Positions 35,052 to 47,994 of a stretch of DNA of 64,000 bases are shown here, in pieces. Each line of letters begins with the position of its first letter. The stretch's first letter is position 1. Source of the stretch: Chrysoporthe austroafricana (lineage: Eukaryota > Ascomycota > Sordariomycetes > Diaporthales > Cryphonectriaceae). The position numbers and the translations under genes were made by a program. The notes below the pieces were generated by a model, which was not told where the DNA came from, made no database searches, and saw nothing but the letters and a program-made list of their open reading frames with translations. The stretch covers positions 3,844,001 through 3,908,000 of the forward strand of contig JYIP02000006.1 of NCBI GenBank assembly GCA_001051155.2. The letters are read 5' to 3'.

Positions 35052-36325
35052 ACGCCCCCGGTTTCCTTACGGCCGCACCACCACCATCACCACCACCCTC
35101 TTCTATCTGATCTCGCTAATCTGAGGGGGGCGGGCGGGTTGAACCCTCTTCACCGGTAGCCAGCCGGTGCTGCGCAGCATTCCCAGCCCGACCTTGTCAT
35201 CTCTGGGTCGGGTTCGTTCCTCTTGGCAAGGGGAGGGGAGGAGGTGGTGGGAGTTTCAGCACCCCAGTTGTGAATGATGGGTGCCTCTTCCGGGCGGGAC
35301 TATCTTCAGGCCATGGTGCTCGGCGGGCGGAGCCAGGCGGATGCTCTGCTTAGGTAGGTAGCCTGCCTGTTTGTCTGCTGTGGGGATGCCCGGCTGTAGG
35401 ATTGCGTAAGGCTTGCTCGCCGGTACCGAGGAAGGGCTGAAGTTCCGTAAGGGCTGAATCTCCGTCAGGGCGAGGGCAGCCGGGTGTGTGGACCATATGA
35501 GACCCAAAACAGAGGTGGTCTCGGGCAGCAGGATCCCAGAAACTGTTTTACGGGCCTTACGTGCTGGCCTTACGTCTCGAAACAGCGGATCACCGGCACC
35601 CACGGGTCCCAGAGCGTCGGTAGCGATTAGCCATTAAATCCGCACTACCTAGATAAAAGCTGACGGGGCGGTCGCCCCCGGCCGTCATCTGCCAGAACCG
35701 GTATGCTATCTCGCGCGCGAAGGATGTCCTACCCTGGGGAATAATGTGATGTTATGCCTCGGGGGCCCAGGCCGCGCCTCGCCTCGGCGCACAACTGCCC
35801 AACGTATGCAAGCGATCAAGTCTGGGCCCGACTGCGATCGGTAAGGAAGTTCCCAAGGGTCTAGTATCCCGTGCTCGTGACAATATACCGGAGCGGTATT
35901 CCACTTCTGCTTAAGAGACACCCCTTTTTTTTGTGTGTGTGAGAACAACGGACTTCATGGAAAAACCAACATTATTTGAAACTCATCGGACTGTCCGATA
36001 TCCGATCCGATCCGACCCCGTTCCCTCTGCTCCTGGTTTCGCCGGCGATACCCCCCCCCAACCCCTTCTGCCCGCCCCAGACACCGCCGTGTGCTGCCAA
36101 CTCCGCGGCCCCCTTGCCGTTATCTATGGTGGACCCCGAGCCGTGGATGTATCGTCCGAATGATCCTAGTAACTCGAAACAATTCGTAACAGACATGACA
36201 AGCCATCAAGACGCGGAAATAACATCGCTGTGAGAATGTACATAAACGTGGAGGCTGATGCAGTGCTCGAACGACAAGGCGCCTGTGGTACATGCTCGAG
36301 ATTATTGTTGGACATCAACGTAGGA

Positions 36326-36480
36326 AGGAAAAAAAAAAAAAAAGAAAAGAAAAGGAAAGGAAAAGAAAAGAGTAATTGTAGGAGATAGTCCATGAGCTGC
36401 TGCAAGAAAAAAGAGAAAGAGAGAGGAAAGGAAAGAGAGGAAGAAGGGAACCGTAAAAAAAAATAAAAAAAATAAAAAAA
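36326..36480. repeat. Purine-rich (A/G) tract
   Basis: About 155 bp, nearly all A and G on the plus strand, including several A runs of seven or more. It lies 3' of the C2H2 gene and may be part of its terminator or untranslated region. Confidence 0.8.
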
Positions 36481-36842
36481 TTGAGATGGTAATGGAAAGT
36501 CCCCCGCAAGTCTAGCCTGACAGCCAGACCTGATTTGAATTGCTTCGCCCCCTTTTGTATCGCTGAACTGTCCTGAAAATGCTGTTTTGCCTGCCCCTGG
36601 CTGGTTGCTGCGTCGCCAAGGGCTGTTCGTGCTCGCGTCCTTGTCCCTGATTCGTTCCGCGTCTATTGCGCCGACGCCCGCATTTGGTGGTGTCATCTCA
36701 ATGTTTCTCATGTCGCATCGTTTTCGCTCGCTAGGTCCTCCTGTACGCCGTATCATCTGGTCAATCGTTGGTGTTTAGCCCCTCCTTTTTTCTTTGCCTT
36801 TTCTTTTTTTTTTTTTTTTTTCTAAATAGAAGGAGGAGCCCA

Positions 36843-38558
36843 TCAGTGGTATTGTGGCCAACTCATGCCGTAGGCCACAGGCTGGGGCAGACCGTGGTAC
36901 ACCTGGTGCTGCGGCTGGTGCATCACGGACTGAAGGTAACCCGCCTGCGGCTGTGCTTGCTGCGGAGGGCAGGGCAGGCCGTGGTAGTGCTGCTGGTCGT
37001 AGTAGGACCTGTATTCCTGCACGGTGCTGGTCGACGCTGGGCTCACGGGGGTCATCTCGCTGGGGGCGGACTCCCGCTTCCGCTCCTGTAGCGCCTCTGT
37101 CTTGTCCATCTTGTGCGCCAGGCCTCGCCCCTTGATGCCGCAGTTGCTGTTCTTATAGATGCGGAGGAGCGTCTCCAGCAGGGTCCGGAGCTTCACAGGA
37201 AGACCCTCGAATGTCTCCAGGTTTTCCATCAACTTCATGGATGACTCGATCTCCTTGCCGTGGAACTTGCCGATGTGAACCTGAAAAAAGATAACAATAG
37301 TGCGGTTAGTGTTAATGAGCCTTAAGGAACGGGGCGGCAAAGACATATAGCTCACCTTCATGTTGCCGATCGTGCTGAACTGCTTTGTGCAGCCTTCCAC
37401 CGGGCATGGCTGCTTGGGTGCGAATTCGTGCTTGTTCCTAACGTGAACCTTCAAGCCTCCGTTCGAAGAGAACCTAAGACCGCAGAGATGGCAACCGTAC
37501 GGCTTTTCCTGCGTGTGCTTCCTTTTGTGTGCCTGGAATTACCACCAGAGTTAGATATCTGTAACAGCGTGTCGCTTAGAAAATACTACATAGCAATTAT
37601 GGAGACTTTACCTTAAGGTTCCCTGGCTGCGATACCCGCATGCCGCATATGTCACATTCCTATCGATATGTTAGAAAATATGAGTACCTAAGCCTAGGCC
37701 AAAGGTTGTAGACTTGCATGTGGTTTTTCGCCGGTGTGAGATCGCAGGTGCGTTCTGAGCTGTGCTCTCTGGTGAAATCGCTGCGGGCATATGTCACAAC
37801 CAAATCTCTTAAACCCCTTGGGTTTGGTGTCCTAGCCAATCGCCCGTTCGTTAGCATTGTGTAAACCTTGCCATTGGGGGAAGGATCTGTTGTCAAATCA
37901 CCTCTTCTGGTGCTGGAGACGGTATTGACTCCGGCGTTGCTGTGATGTGCTTCTGTTCGCTCTTGGGCCGCATCACCAGCTCGTTTGCTTTCCTCAGGAG
38001 GATGTCCACGGGCTTTTTCGACTCGAACTGGAGCGACCCGTCGGTCTTGATGTACTTGGGGCACGTCTTGGATGTCTTGGGCTCGCCGCCTGCGTCATAC
38101 TTTACCGTCGAAGCCGTCCTCTTGGGGGCCCGCCGGTCTGTGCCCCCCCGTGCGACGCTCGCCGTCCGCCCACGGGCGAGGCGCGTGTCACGCTCCTCGT
38201 CCAGGGGCGGCGTTGGCGGTGCCGTGGGGCGCAGAGGGGTCTGGACCGGCATCTGCGTGAAGGCGGCGGCAGCAGCAGAGGTGGGTGTCTGGTAGGCATA
38301 CGATTGGTAGTTGGCAAAGTGGCTCTGGCTCCCGTACGACGAGGCAGAGACGGGAGTTACAGGACTGCTGGCGTACGAGGTCGGCAGGCTGTACTGGGGG
38401 GCCAGCGTGGCCGGCTGCAGGGCCGCCGTCGATGAGACTGCCCGCGGGTCAAAGGGCACTATCCCGCCCATCATGGAGTATTCAGGTCCGGCGGCCTGTG
38501 GTTGCTGCCACCGGCCCCAGCTCTGGGGGCCCGCTGGTTGCTGCTGGTAGGGCGGCAT
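36843..38558 (-). CDS. C2H2 zinc-finger transcription factor with four fingers
   Basis: Exons, in transcript order, are 38558-37902, 37831-37718, 37659-37612, 37532-37356 and 37280-36843, giving 477 residues. An N-terminal Gln/Pro/Ser/Tyr-rich region ([12 protein letters not shown]) and a basic patch precede four fingers. Finger 1 uses Cys231, Cys234, His247 and His251; finger 2 Cys259, Cys262, His275 and His279; finger 3 Cys287, Cys290, His303 and His308; finger 4 Cys316, Cys321, His334 and His339. A TGEKP linker joins fingers 1 and 2. Each finger boundary is near an intron, and the intron between fingers 1 and 2 (37717-37660) uses a GC donor. The tail is Gln/Tyr/His/Pro-rich (activation-like). 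I do not recognise the orthologue. An in-frame ATG at 38606 is an alternative start 16 codons upstream. Confidence 0.87.
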
Positions 38559-39380
38559 GGTGACGATCTGGGGAGAGCAGTCCGGCGTGAGACTGGTAAG
38601 CGTCATGTATGCCAAGGGCTTGAGACAGTGTTTCGCCCCTGGACGCGGAGTGATTCGTGGGTTGTCGTCGCGAGAGGGGAAGAGGGAAGACCTGTCTGGC
38701 CCGCTGGTGACAACAATGCCAAGAAGGGGGTGGGTGATAGGGTGGTAGAGGTCTTGAGGTCTTTGTCTGGATGTCGAAAGAAGTCGAGGAGAGGCGTGGT
38801 GAGACTCCGGGGCACAGCCGTCGTATATCAATGAGTTCGGATGTGAGTAGATTGGACTTGCTAGCCGGATGTATAGTCATCGACACCCGGGGGATGAAAA
38901 GCAACGGCAACCATTTCCAAGATCTTAGACTCCCAGGGGGGATCTCGAGATTGGCGAACGCCAGGGACGACTATGGTATGTCACATACATAATGGGTCGT
39001 ATGTGCCTCTCGACAGCCCCGGACTGCAGACTAGGGTCCAGGTATCGGAGTACGTACCGACGGGGCGCGCGTTGGGCACAAGCGACTACACTGCCTCACA
39101 TAGTACCACTCCCCCTCAGGTTTCTATGTCCCGTTACCCTCCCCTGCTCCCCCCTGCCCGAGGGCAAGACACTCAAAGGCGGCTGGCGATTTACCTGCTG
39201 ACGAGGTACCTATGTACTCTGGGCCGGTACCTCCATCGCAGTGGCGACGACCAGGTATGTTGATGGAGCCGGCAGCCCACGGTAAAGCGTCGGTCAAAGG
39301 GACCGGGTAACCCACGTTATCCTAGCCGGAGGTGTGGTGCGAGGCCTGAAGCCTGAACCAGGGTGAGGGACTGTGCTGGT

Positions 39381-39469
39381 GAGAGAGAGAGAGAGAGACC
39401 GAGCGCTGGAGCTGAGACTACTGCTGCGCGAGGCCTCGGCCCAGAGAAAAAGAGAGAGAGAGAGAGACA
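39381..39469. repeat. Two (GA)n microsatellite tracts
   Basis: (GA)9 at 39381-39398 and an A5(GA)n tract at about 39445-39468, 50 bp apart in non-coding DNA. Confidence 0.9.
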
Positions 39470-40670
39470 CGCCCAGCCCGGGGGACAGAATAGACACTGC
39501 GGAGAATAACCAGCGGCTGGCCAGTGACGGGGCCTGAAGGGGCAGGCTGGCAGGAGAGTGACAGGCTGCAGTGCCTGGTGGTGATGGGATAGACCCAGGA
39601 GGAGAGACAAGTGACGACGCCATGTTGAGATCAGCCTGTCAACGTTTTCTGCCACGACGTGCCTCCATGCTGGCGGGCAAGTGGCCTGGGGGGTGGGCGT
39701 GAGACACTGACGCAGCGTATCGTCGGCACAGTATTGGGCGCTCTCCTCTCTCTGGTGGGAGGGGGGGACTCGAGGAGGTCTCTTGGTATGGGGGTCACAG
39801 CGAGGAGGAGGGCAGATGGGGCGTGGAGGGCGCCCCCCTCCCTGCTGCTGCTGCGCCCGGGCTCGAGGTGTTCTAGAGCTGCCCTGCTCTGTGCTGCTGA
39901 GGGGCGTCGGGGTTTGGACTGGCAAATTGTCGGGTCATTGCCGGCGAGATGAGCCCTCGGCGCCATTCAGCACCGGGGCTGCGACCTGTCGCAGCTGGTT
40001 GTTGTTGAGATTGTCGAGGCGTCTGGAGGAGAGCTCTCGAGGTGTGGCAGAGATCGAGCTCGTCCGACCAGGGTCTTAGCTGCGACGCTAGGACGCCCAG
40101 AGATGGATCGATCATGGGTGCGGTGGTGCGCTCGAATACTTAGGTAGATACAGCACCGCGGGCTTGCGAAGAAGGTGTGTGTGCCTGCGCGATGCTATGC
40201 TGGTATGGCGGCTCCACGGCGGGCCAGGGGGGCCCTGGCCCAGGTGGTCCTCTGGATGGGGGTCCCCCTCTGCCCAGCTACAGCAGTACTAACTGGGGGT
40301 CGCTGCTATGTACCCGCCCCCCCTGGGGGCCCCACGCTCACCCCCTCTCATCTGCCACTAGCCCAGTAGTGGGTAGCGGCATGCCGAGGTAGCGTGTACC
40401 ACGATGCTGCAGTACTGGAGTACTGCGGTACCCTGCCCGCCGCCCGTCCTCCGCAGGACGTCAGGGTACACAGTACTCAGCACTCGCTACCTGGTACTCG
40501 GTACTCTCCTAGTCGGGCCCCCTCGTACCCAACATCACTACGTCCACGTCTCGGCCGTCGCCAGAGTGATCTTTGACGCCCACCAGACGAGATTCCCCTG
40601 CCCTGCCCTCGACATCAGCTCCAGGGCGGCGCCCACGGTACAGCTGCACGGGCACAGCTGCACGGCACGG

Positions 40671-40696
40671 CATGGCATGGCATGGCATGGCATGGC
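40671..40696. repeat. (ATGGC)5 pentanucleotide repeat
   Basis: Five tandem CATGG/ATGGC units, preceded by two variant copies (CACGG). It is non-coding. Confidence 0.9.
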
Positions 40697-43110
40697 AGAC
40701 TGGTAGTTCCTGCCGTCCCACCCCGCGGGCGGTGGGCGGCTACAGGAGCGCGCATGATGATGGATGGCGATCGCCTCAAACGGTCGACGCGCAGCATCGT
40801 GCCATCATCTCCTCGGACCGCTGGGCGAGCGCACCCCGCGGGCGAGCCCCTCTCCGAGAAATCACGACAAGCCACATCGACCCCGGGTGGATCCTGATTG
40901 TCCTCGAGGGCAGGCCGCGATACGACAGGTGTCAAGAGTTGGCTTGATAGCCCGTACTCTGCCGTGCCTGCGTCTGCGCCTGCGTCTGCGCCTGCGCGTC
41001 TTCTGCTGCATGTCTCTGCTGGCGCCTCTAACGCTCCCCACCCAACGGCGGCCCAACGCAAAAGAGGGGCATGGGGCTCGCTGATCAGCTTCTTCGTCCC
41101 TCGCCTGCCCTCGCTTTCAGCCTCGTGCCGTCGGACTATGGGTTGACTAGCCGCTCGCAGGGGCCGTCGAAGCAAGGGACAGCACGTCATGGGGTGCGCG
41201 ACGGCGGGTTCGTGCCCTGACGCTGCACTTTCGACGAGCTGCTGAACCAGCGTGGCACCTCTCCGTTCGGCACAAACCTGCAGTAGGGCCCACTCTTCCC
41301 TGAGAGAGGAGGACCTGGAGGTCCTCCCGGAGACGAGTGCTGTGGTGTGGTGTCTCGAGTCGCACTAGGACTGCACCCGCCCACTGCCGCCCTATGTCAA
41401 GCTGTCAGGACCGCGAGGGGGCCTGTCCACAAGGCGTCTCCTCTGCGCGGCCCTGCACACCCGTTAATTTCCCTCCACTCGCAGCCGGACACATCTTGAA
41501 GACCGCAGCTTGAAGCCCTCGACGGCCAGGCATGCTGCAGCGACCGCCAGGCCGTCAGCGCGCCCTGCTCCGGTTGACTTCTCTGGGCCCCTGGCATCTT
41601 GCCACATACTGCAGCACGGGGATCAAGCTGATTTCGCCCGGTGCATGTCAGATCTCCACAGGTTGCGATCCGTTATGACCTGTCACTTGCTGTGGGACCG
41701 GCCGGTTCCCTCGTACTCGGGTTCCTGGGCGCAGGTCATGGTTCAGAACTTGGCTGCCTGCTCGCCCGTCCCCGGCACGATAGCTTCGTCGGTGCAATTC
41801 CGCCCGCCTCTGTCCGCTCTGTCAGCTCAGCTCAGCTCGCATGTGACGCCGAGGAGCACGGCGGCCCCGGCCACGTCCTTCTCAGCAGGACTCGTGCGTG
41901 CCTCCGGCCCTCTGGGTGGCGTCCGGGCCACTGCGACCAGACGCGAACCGATCACATTGCTTTTCCACCCCGGGGTAAGCCGCCCAAAGCACGAGGGCCC
42001 GCCGACCTGGTCCGGGGACTCCATCCGTCCTCCGCGCGGCGCCCCTGTTCGCCGTCATGGGTTGCACCAGCGCGGAGGGATTGCCTTCTCAACTTAAGCC
42101 CAACGTTCTCGTGCATCCTATACCATGCTAGCACACGGCTGCTGCCCGCGAGATCGATCCCTCCCAGATTCGCAAGAGATTCTGTTCCAGGAAAGCATGG
42201 CGCCGCGCGCACATTGTTTCGATCTTGCATCCTCGCCGCACAGACTGTAAGCGGGTGCGCCATCTACGAGGCACAGTGCCGAGTTGCAACCACCACAGCA
42301 GGCGGCTGAGGCTGCATGCACCGGCAGCCGGTAGAGCTTCGGTTCAAGGAGTTTTTTTTTTATTTTTTATTTTTTTTTTTTTTCATTCTGATTATCTTCA
42401 TTATTTTGTGCGATGCGAGTGGCAGCCCTGCGTGGCTTGAATCTCGATCTAATCTATCTGCGGATCGCCGCAGGGTAGCTCTTCGGGCGACACCAACGAT
42501 GGCGGAGAGCTCTCTGTTGCAGGTCAGTGTGGTGTCGTAGAGAGACACGAACTCACCCTCCGTGCTTGTTACTGCGTACGACATAGCAGGATCCCCGAGG
42601 CTGGACTGCCCCCGCCGTGCCTGTCAAGATCGCTAGCGCCTCTGAATCGAGCCGAGCCTAGCCCTTCCGCCTATCCTTCGGTTACGGTCTCCCGGCGCGT
42701 TGTGGATTTAATTATCAGACGGATTTAATACTCTGCGCTCAGCCTATCGGGTATGCTCTAGCGAGCAACAGATACGGGGAATATCCCTTCACGCTCGGGG
42801 CGTTTCCGACGACATCATTGAAACGTGCCCTCTCCCGAGCACGGGACCATCGCAGCATCGACACGGCGGCCTTCAGCATCGTGCACGCGCTGTCGGCGTG
42901 GCGTCTTGTTTCAAGGCGCACACAGGCTTGTCGATCGTCGATTCGTCGCAGGGGCAGAGAGAGACGCGGCAGCCCTCAAGCTTTACCCAGTCCGGCCCTG
43001 CAGGGCGTGCAGGGCGTGAGCCTTGTACCGTAGGGTGCTTGTAAGAGCCACCCCGTTCTTTTTTGGGGGGGGGGGCTTCTGTTTTGTTTTTTTACATGCA
43101 AGCTTCTTTT

Positions 43111-43760
43111 TCAGGCTAGGACAGGCTTGTCGGTGTAGCGTCTGGCCTTGTTACGGTTCGTGTATCCGGATGGTGTCATCCGACCGCTTCTAGACTGAGT
43201 CCCGACAATTCGGTACATTCCCAAAACCTCTTGAGCTTTGTGGAATGTATCCAAGGTTCTAGAGACTTTAGCTAGTCTTGCGTCTCGAAGGTCGAATCGG
43301 TCGAGGGCGGTATTGAGAGCATTGTCTGGTCCAGCACGGCATTCAACAGGACAATAGTCAATGAGGAACGCCTTCATTCGTACGTGGTCAGGTTTCGTGG
43401 TACTGACTATCTGTTAGGACATACCGGGTGCTGAACCTACGAGTCTGGTCCTCTCCCCAGCGTACACTGCCAGGAATTCGCCACAACTCGTCAGCATGCG
43501 ACTCGTTCGAGCTGCCAACGTCGCGACGGATGGCAAATGAAGCCTTGTTTTCAAAAGAGCGGTCTCGACTGGCTATTCGAAAGGCTTGATGATGCAACGA
43601 CTCGGCGCCTGCAATGCTGTCAACCTCATCACAAGTCTCGTACTCGGCTCTGCCCTGCTCTCGATTACTACGTCTACCCCGACCTGGCAACCACATCTCC
43701 CGCATCTCTCGGAGAAACCTGGGCTTGGGCAGAGTTCACCGCCTGACCTGCAGCAGGAGA
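43111..43760 (-). other. Possible unrecognised gene or gene fragment
   Basis: On the minus strand two adjacent open stretches look more protein-like than the surrounding DNA. One (about 43760-43440) reads ASFAIRRDVGSSNESHADEL and then ELWRIPGSVRWGEDQTRRF. The other (43377-43111) reads DNALNTALDRFDLRDARLAK and then VSRTLDTFHKAQEVLGMYRI. A consensus donor (gtatgtcc) follows the first, but the obvious acceptor does not restore frame, so it may be two pieces of a decayed gene or chance. No known family was recognised and no reliable start was found. Confidence 0.25.
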
Positions 43761-44743
43761 GATTAGGTTTTGTCTGCCTCTCGATCATCTAGCACCCAAT
43801 CAGACCGTCGAGATGATGCCCATGGGACGTTCCGAAGAACAAATTCGTCGCCAAAGCCTCGGACCTTTTTGCTACTCTCAGAGATACCATGTACTATAGT
43901 ACTGTGGTACAAACCATCTGTCATATTTGACGTGAAACTTAAGGAGGGGATCAGTGGATCTGTATGTCAGATCAGGACCCATGCTGCGGGACCCCGGGAC
44001 CAACAAGCCGGCGAGCTGTCAGATTGACCGATGCAACTTTTTTTTTTTTCAGCAGAAGCCCCTCTGCAGCAGGACGCGCATCAAGGTACATCCGATTGTT
44101 GAGATCCCCGTTGCTATCTGCGGTCGGCACGATCGAGCAGCTGCAGCCGCGCAGCCCTCCCCCTCGGGTTTGTGACCTGTCAGTCGCCGGAACGACTACG
44201 CGAAGGCCCCCGAAGGCGCCGTCGAACCAGCCGCAGACGATGGCAATACCTCGCTGCCTCGAGCTCCTGACGTCAGTGCCTCCATGTGACCGTGTTGGGG
44301 GACGTTCCTGTTTTGCTCCCTCCCTCCCTCCCTGCCTCTCTCTCTCCTGCTGTCGAGTCGGTATGACCATCGATGGCGCCAGAGACCCCTGTGCGGGAAA
44401 ACCTTAAGGGCTCTCTGGGGGGGCCACGGGGCCACGACCACCTCCGACTCGTCCCACCCGTGGGCGGCGCTTGGCCCGTCTCACATCGAGTAGGCCAGCG
44501 CCCCGAGCTGTGTGGGCCCCGCTCGCGCGGGAGCCCTTGCAGCTCGATGCAGAGATTAGCGAGGGCGGGAAGTGGACACTCGGGGCAGGCGAGGCTACTA
44601 CGACTGAGCATGCGATTCCAGGCGGGAGTGGGTTTATCTCCGCCATGTTCAGCCCGCGCCGGTGCGGATCGCGACTGGGGGCTGATTGCCGGATCTGCCC
44701 AAGCTTGCGAGCGTGGTGAAGGTGCAACTTTTTCCTTGCCTCT

Positions 44744-44778
<35 letters not shown>
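44744..44778. repeat. (GT)n microsatellite
   Basis: About 17 GT units in non-coding DNA. Confidence 0.95.
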
Positions 44779-44779
<1 letters not shown>

Positions 44780-46501
44780 ACAGCATGACAGCGGAGCACG
44801 GTATGTTGGGTTCAGGGGTGCGTTGCACAGCCAGAGAGATAGTACCCAGTACACGGTACCTGACGCCCCGTATAATCCCTCCCGGGCATCTGGCCAGTAT
44901 GGGCCCCCCCGTGGATAGTATGGAAGCGAGATAAAGTTTCGGCAAGTGGCACCAGACGCCATGAGAGCAGGACTAGCAGCGGACCCGCAGATCTGGTCAG
45001 GACGGGATATCGAATCATCCTGCGGCCCTCCGACGCCGCGCCGTCAAACCACCGAGGCCGATGACGAACGATTCTGATCTGTCGCCTCTCATATTTCTCA
45101 AACCAGCTCGCCCTCGCGCTGCAAGGATAGCACGGGGGCGAAGGGGGCTTTTCCATCACGATCGCGCACCGGCGGCATCTCGCGATCACGAGCAATTCCG
45201 ATAAACCCACCTCGGGATGTACACCGCCAATCTCAGCCCACGCTCCCCGCGCTGCATCTGCCCGTCCTAGCTGGCAGTAATAAGGCAGCTGGGGAGAGGG
45301 GGCCGCGTTGCATATTACTGCAGGGGGGCCCAAGCACCAGAATTTTTTTCCCCGGCTCGCCGTCTGCGTATTACCTGGTAACCTCACGGCTACTTCCGCT
45401 GCGGGCGGCTGGGGAGAGAGTCCGGGTGGGCGCGCGGACAGGCGAGGATGTGGTCTAGTTGGTCGGCGACGCGGGAGACGCTCGCTTTGATTAGCACAAT
45501 CAACAAGGTCGTCTCCCTCCTGGGGCGGCCGCTGCAAGGGCTCAGACAGGCGGGAGCTTGTTACGAGGCGAGGCCCTGCACGAGCAACACCCGGGCGCAG
45601 GTGATCGTTCCTCCATCGAGCGAGCGATCGCGCGGGCCTACGGGGCCTCGACCTGCAGATATGACGAGGGACGGGCGTCGCAGGCAAACCCGCAGACATA
45701 GGGAGGCCGTGGGAGGGTAGATCCGGCTGTCAGCGTGCAGCGACCTTGGGAGGTCTGGACCGGAACATTTGCTTTTTGTGGAGGGGGGTCCCCGATTCCC
45801 TGGCTCCCACATGCTTGCCGAAAGGTTTTGGTATTTGATGTCAACGTTGGCGTCACCGAGAGCCCGTTAAAGACAGAGCTCTGCGTTGCTGAGATTATCA
45901 AGTGGCCGTGGCTCGTCGAGCCTTGTATATCGTCGACAATTAATCTTAGGCAGGGCAAGAAAAGGGGGAGCAGGAGAGATCGTTCGGTGGTACAAAATCC
46001 CCAACCTTCCAAGATCTCCGTGTGCTATCTTTTAATAAGTTGCATGTCCATACTATAGTGATCTGAGACACCGCGAACCCCTCGGGGGCACAGCCGTTCG
46101 CAGCCAACAGCAACCCGGAACAGAGACGCTGCAGCGTGCCTGCTGCATCGGCACATGGTGTGTCACGGCGCATACACGGGGAACGACAGGAAAAAGCGAC
46201 AGCCGCACGTGGAGGGTTGCAATGTGCAATGAGGCGCTTCTGGAAAGGTCGCCGCGGCAGAAGCATCGCTGGGATGTCAAGACAAGCGGTCGCCGATCGC
46301 CTCGAGGCGAGACACCCCCGTCCTCGTGAGCCTCTCATACGACGGGGGCGTTTTTTTTTTTTTTTTAAGAGGTCCTTTCTTTCTGTCTCCTTCTACTCGG
46401 TGAAGTAGATCGTGGCGGATCAGGCGCACATCTTCGGCGGGTGGGGGACACTCCCCCTTTAGACGCTGGCGATAACTCACTTGTGAGTGCTGGAGGACGG
46501 T

Positions 46502-46546
46502 GAGGAGGACGAGGAGAAGGACGAGGACGAGGACGAGGAGGAGGCG
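46502..46546. repeat. GAG/GAC triplet repeat
   Basis: An imperfect run of GAG and GAC triplets, resembling an acidic low-complexity coding tract, but it has no surrounding gene that I can define. Confidence 0.8.
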
Positions 46547-47994
46547 ACATGGTCATTTACGCGGTAGAACCACACCTGGCTGGTGAGATGTCAACTTGAT
46601 TGACGGCACAATTTTCGCCCCGCGTCATCGTACTGATTTCCTACCTGTTTTTCGATGCCACCGCCCCTTGCTCTCCCATCCTCATTTCCTCCATCTCATG
46701 CGCCCCTGAGTGCCCGCGTCGATGAGGGCGAGCTGGATACCTCGTAGGGCGGCCTTGCCTCCTCACTTCCAAGGCCCCCGTCGAGCACGCACTCCGAGCC
46801 TCGGACCAATTCCACCAGCCCTAGGCAGTCAAATGACGTCCGCGAGGTGCGGGCTTCCAAGACCTGGGGCGCTCGACAAAGCCACAATCAGGTCATCCTG
46901 TGCGCCATCAGGGGCTTCACCACGCCAGCACGCCAACATTCCTGTCTCCCAGGGCCTCGGTTCCACAGGGCTGGCTGGGGCGCAGGTGGCGTCCTCACCG
47001 AGGTGCCAGGCGACACGCGAGGGGCGTTTGAGGCCCGGCTGTCGTCGTTGGTTGGTGTGGTTGGGTTGTGGCGGTAGCACGAGACCTCTGCCAGCCACCC
47101 AGCCCGGCCCTAGCCCCCTTCGCTACCGCAGGACCGGCGCGTGCCTTCTGGTAGGCGTACCGCGTAGCTGGGACGGGGCTTGGTGGAGGGACGAGCTCCG
47201 TCTGCCCCCTTCGCCTGGGCTAGGTCCCGCGCGGGCTGGCCGCTGACACCGCTAGCGCGAGGAGGAAGGCCTTCCCTGGTGTCGAGATTTGGCTGTGGCA
47301 CTACGGTCGTGGCACTATAGATGTGGCGCCTTGTTTATGGCAGGAGGCTATTGCTGACGGCGTGCTCCGGTGCCGGTCTTTGCCTAGTAGGATCTCTCTT
47401 TTTTGTAGTCCTAAGTTGACCTCGCGTTGGGAGGCCATCTCGTGTTTGATAGCGGTACTTGATCTAGTAACCCGGCGCGGATCGTCCAGCTGTGAGGTCT
47501 CACCTTGATGAGCTGAAGTTGTCTTGTACCGGTGGCGCTCTGAACGTGCTCGAAAATTGCAGCTTATGGGTGGCAGAGGTCGCCCGAATGATCCTCATCA
47601 CCGCTTCGTGCGTAAGTGGACGGATCTCTCGAAATCTCGCCGTGGCTGAAGGCTGAGAGGTGATGTCTGCACTATTCGACCAGACAATGGGTGTTTCACT
47701 TTGCCTTCGTACAGCGTGACGGCCGTAAAGCGGCCGCTAAGAAACTGAGAGTTTGTGTTCCGTAATACCTCGTTGAGCCTTACCCGGTCGCTGCTGAAGT
47801 TGAAGAATGGCTTTGAACTTCGGCTGATAATAGGTTGCGGCTAGGAATACTCGTCATTATCAATCTGACCAATAGATCCGAAGGTATCCCAGAGGTCATG
47901 GTGCACAGGCAGGATCCAATGATAGAATAGGTAAACCCTTCCATGCGCAAACAATCGATGGTATAGGGGCCGGATATCCGGGGACATACAATAT

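Larger units (their letters stand above)
32979..36842. other. Gene-poor intergenic region with simple repeats
   Basis: 3.9 kb without a recognisable gene. It contains a long (GT)n tract, CATG-CATG repeats near 34383, G and C homopolymers (34515-34830), a (CTG)8 run, and a purine-rich A/G tract near 36326-36480. Open frames here are short and carry no domain. Confidence 0.5.
38559..43110. other. Gene-poor region with microsatellites
   Basis: 4.5 kb upstream of the C2H2 gene. It should include that gene's promoter and long leader, but otherwise no domain-bearing frame was found on either strand. It contains (GA)n tracts, an (ATGGC)n pentamer run, repeated GTACT/CAGTACT motifs near 40410-40510, and a T-rich run at 42351-42384. 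Confidence 0.5.
43800..47994. other. Gene-poor region
   Basis: 4.2 kb with no recognisable gene. It includes a (GT)n microsatellite, a (GAGGAC)n-like run and T-rich runs near 44038-44050 and 46350-46370. GC content falls noticeably beyond about 47300. Confidence 0.45.

Noticed and set aside
46700..47246. 178-codon plus-strand frame in the gene-poor region
   Set aside because: Arg/Pro/Ala/Gly-rich noise typical of GC-rich non-coding DNA; no domain and no neighbouring exons.
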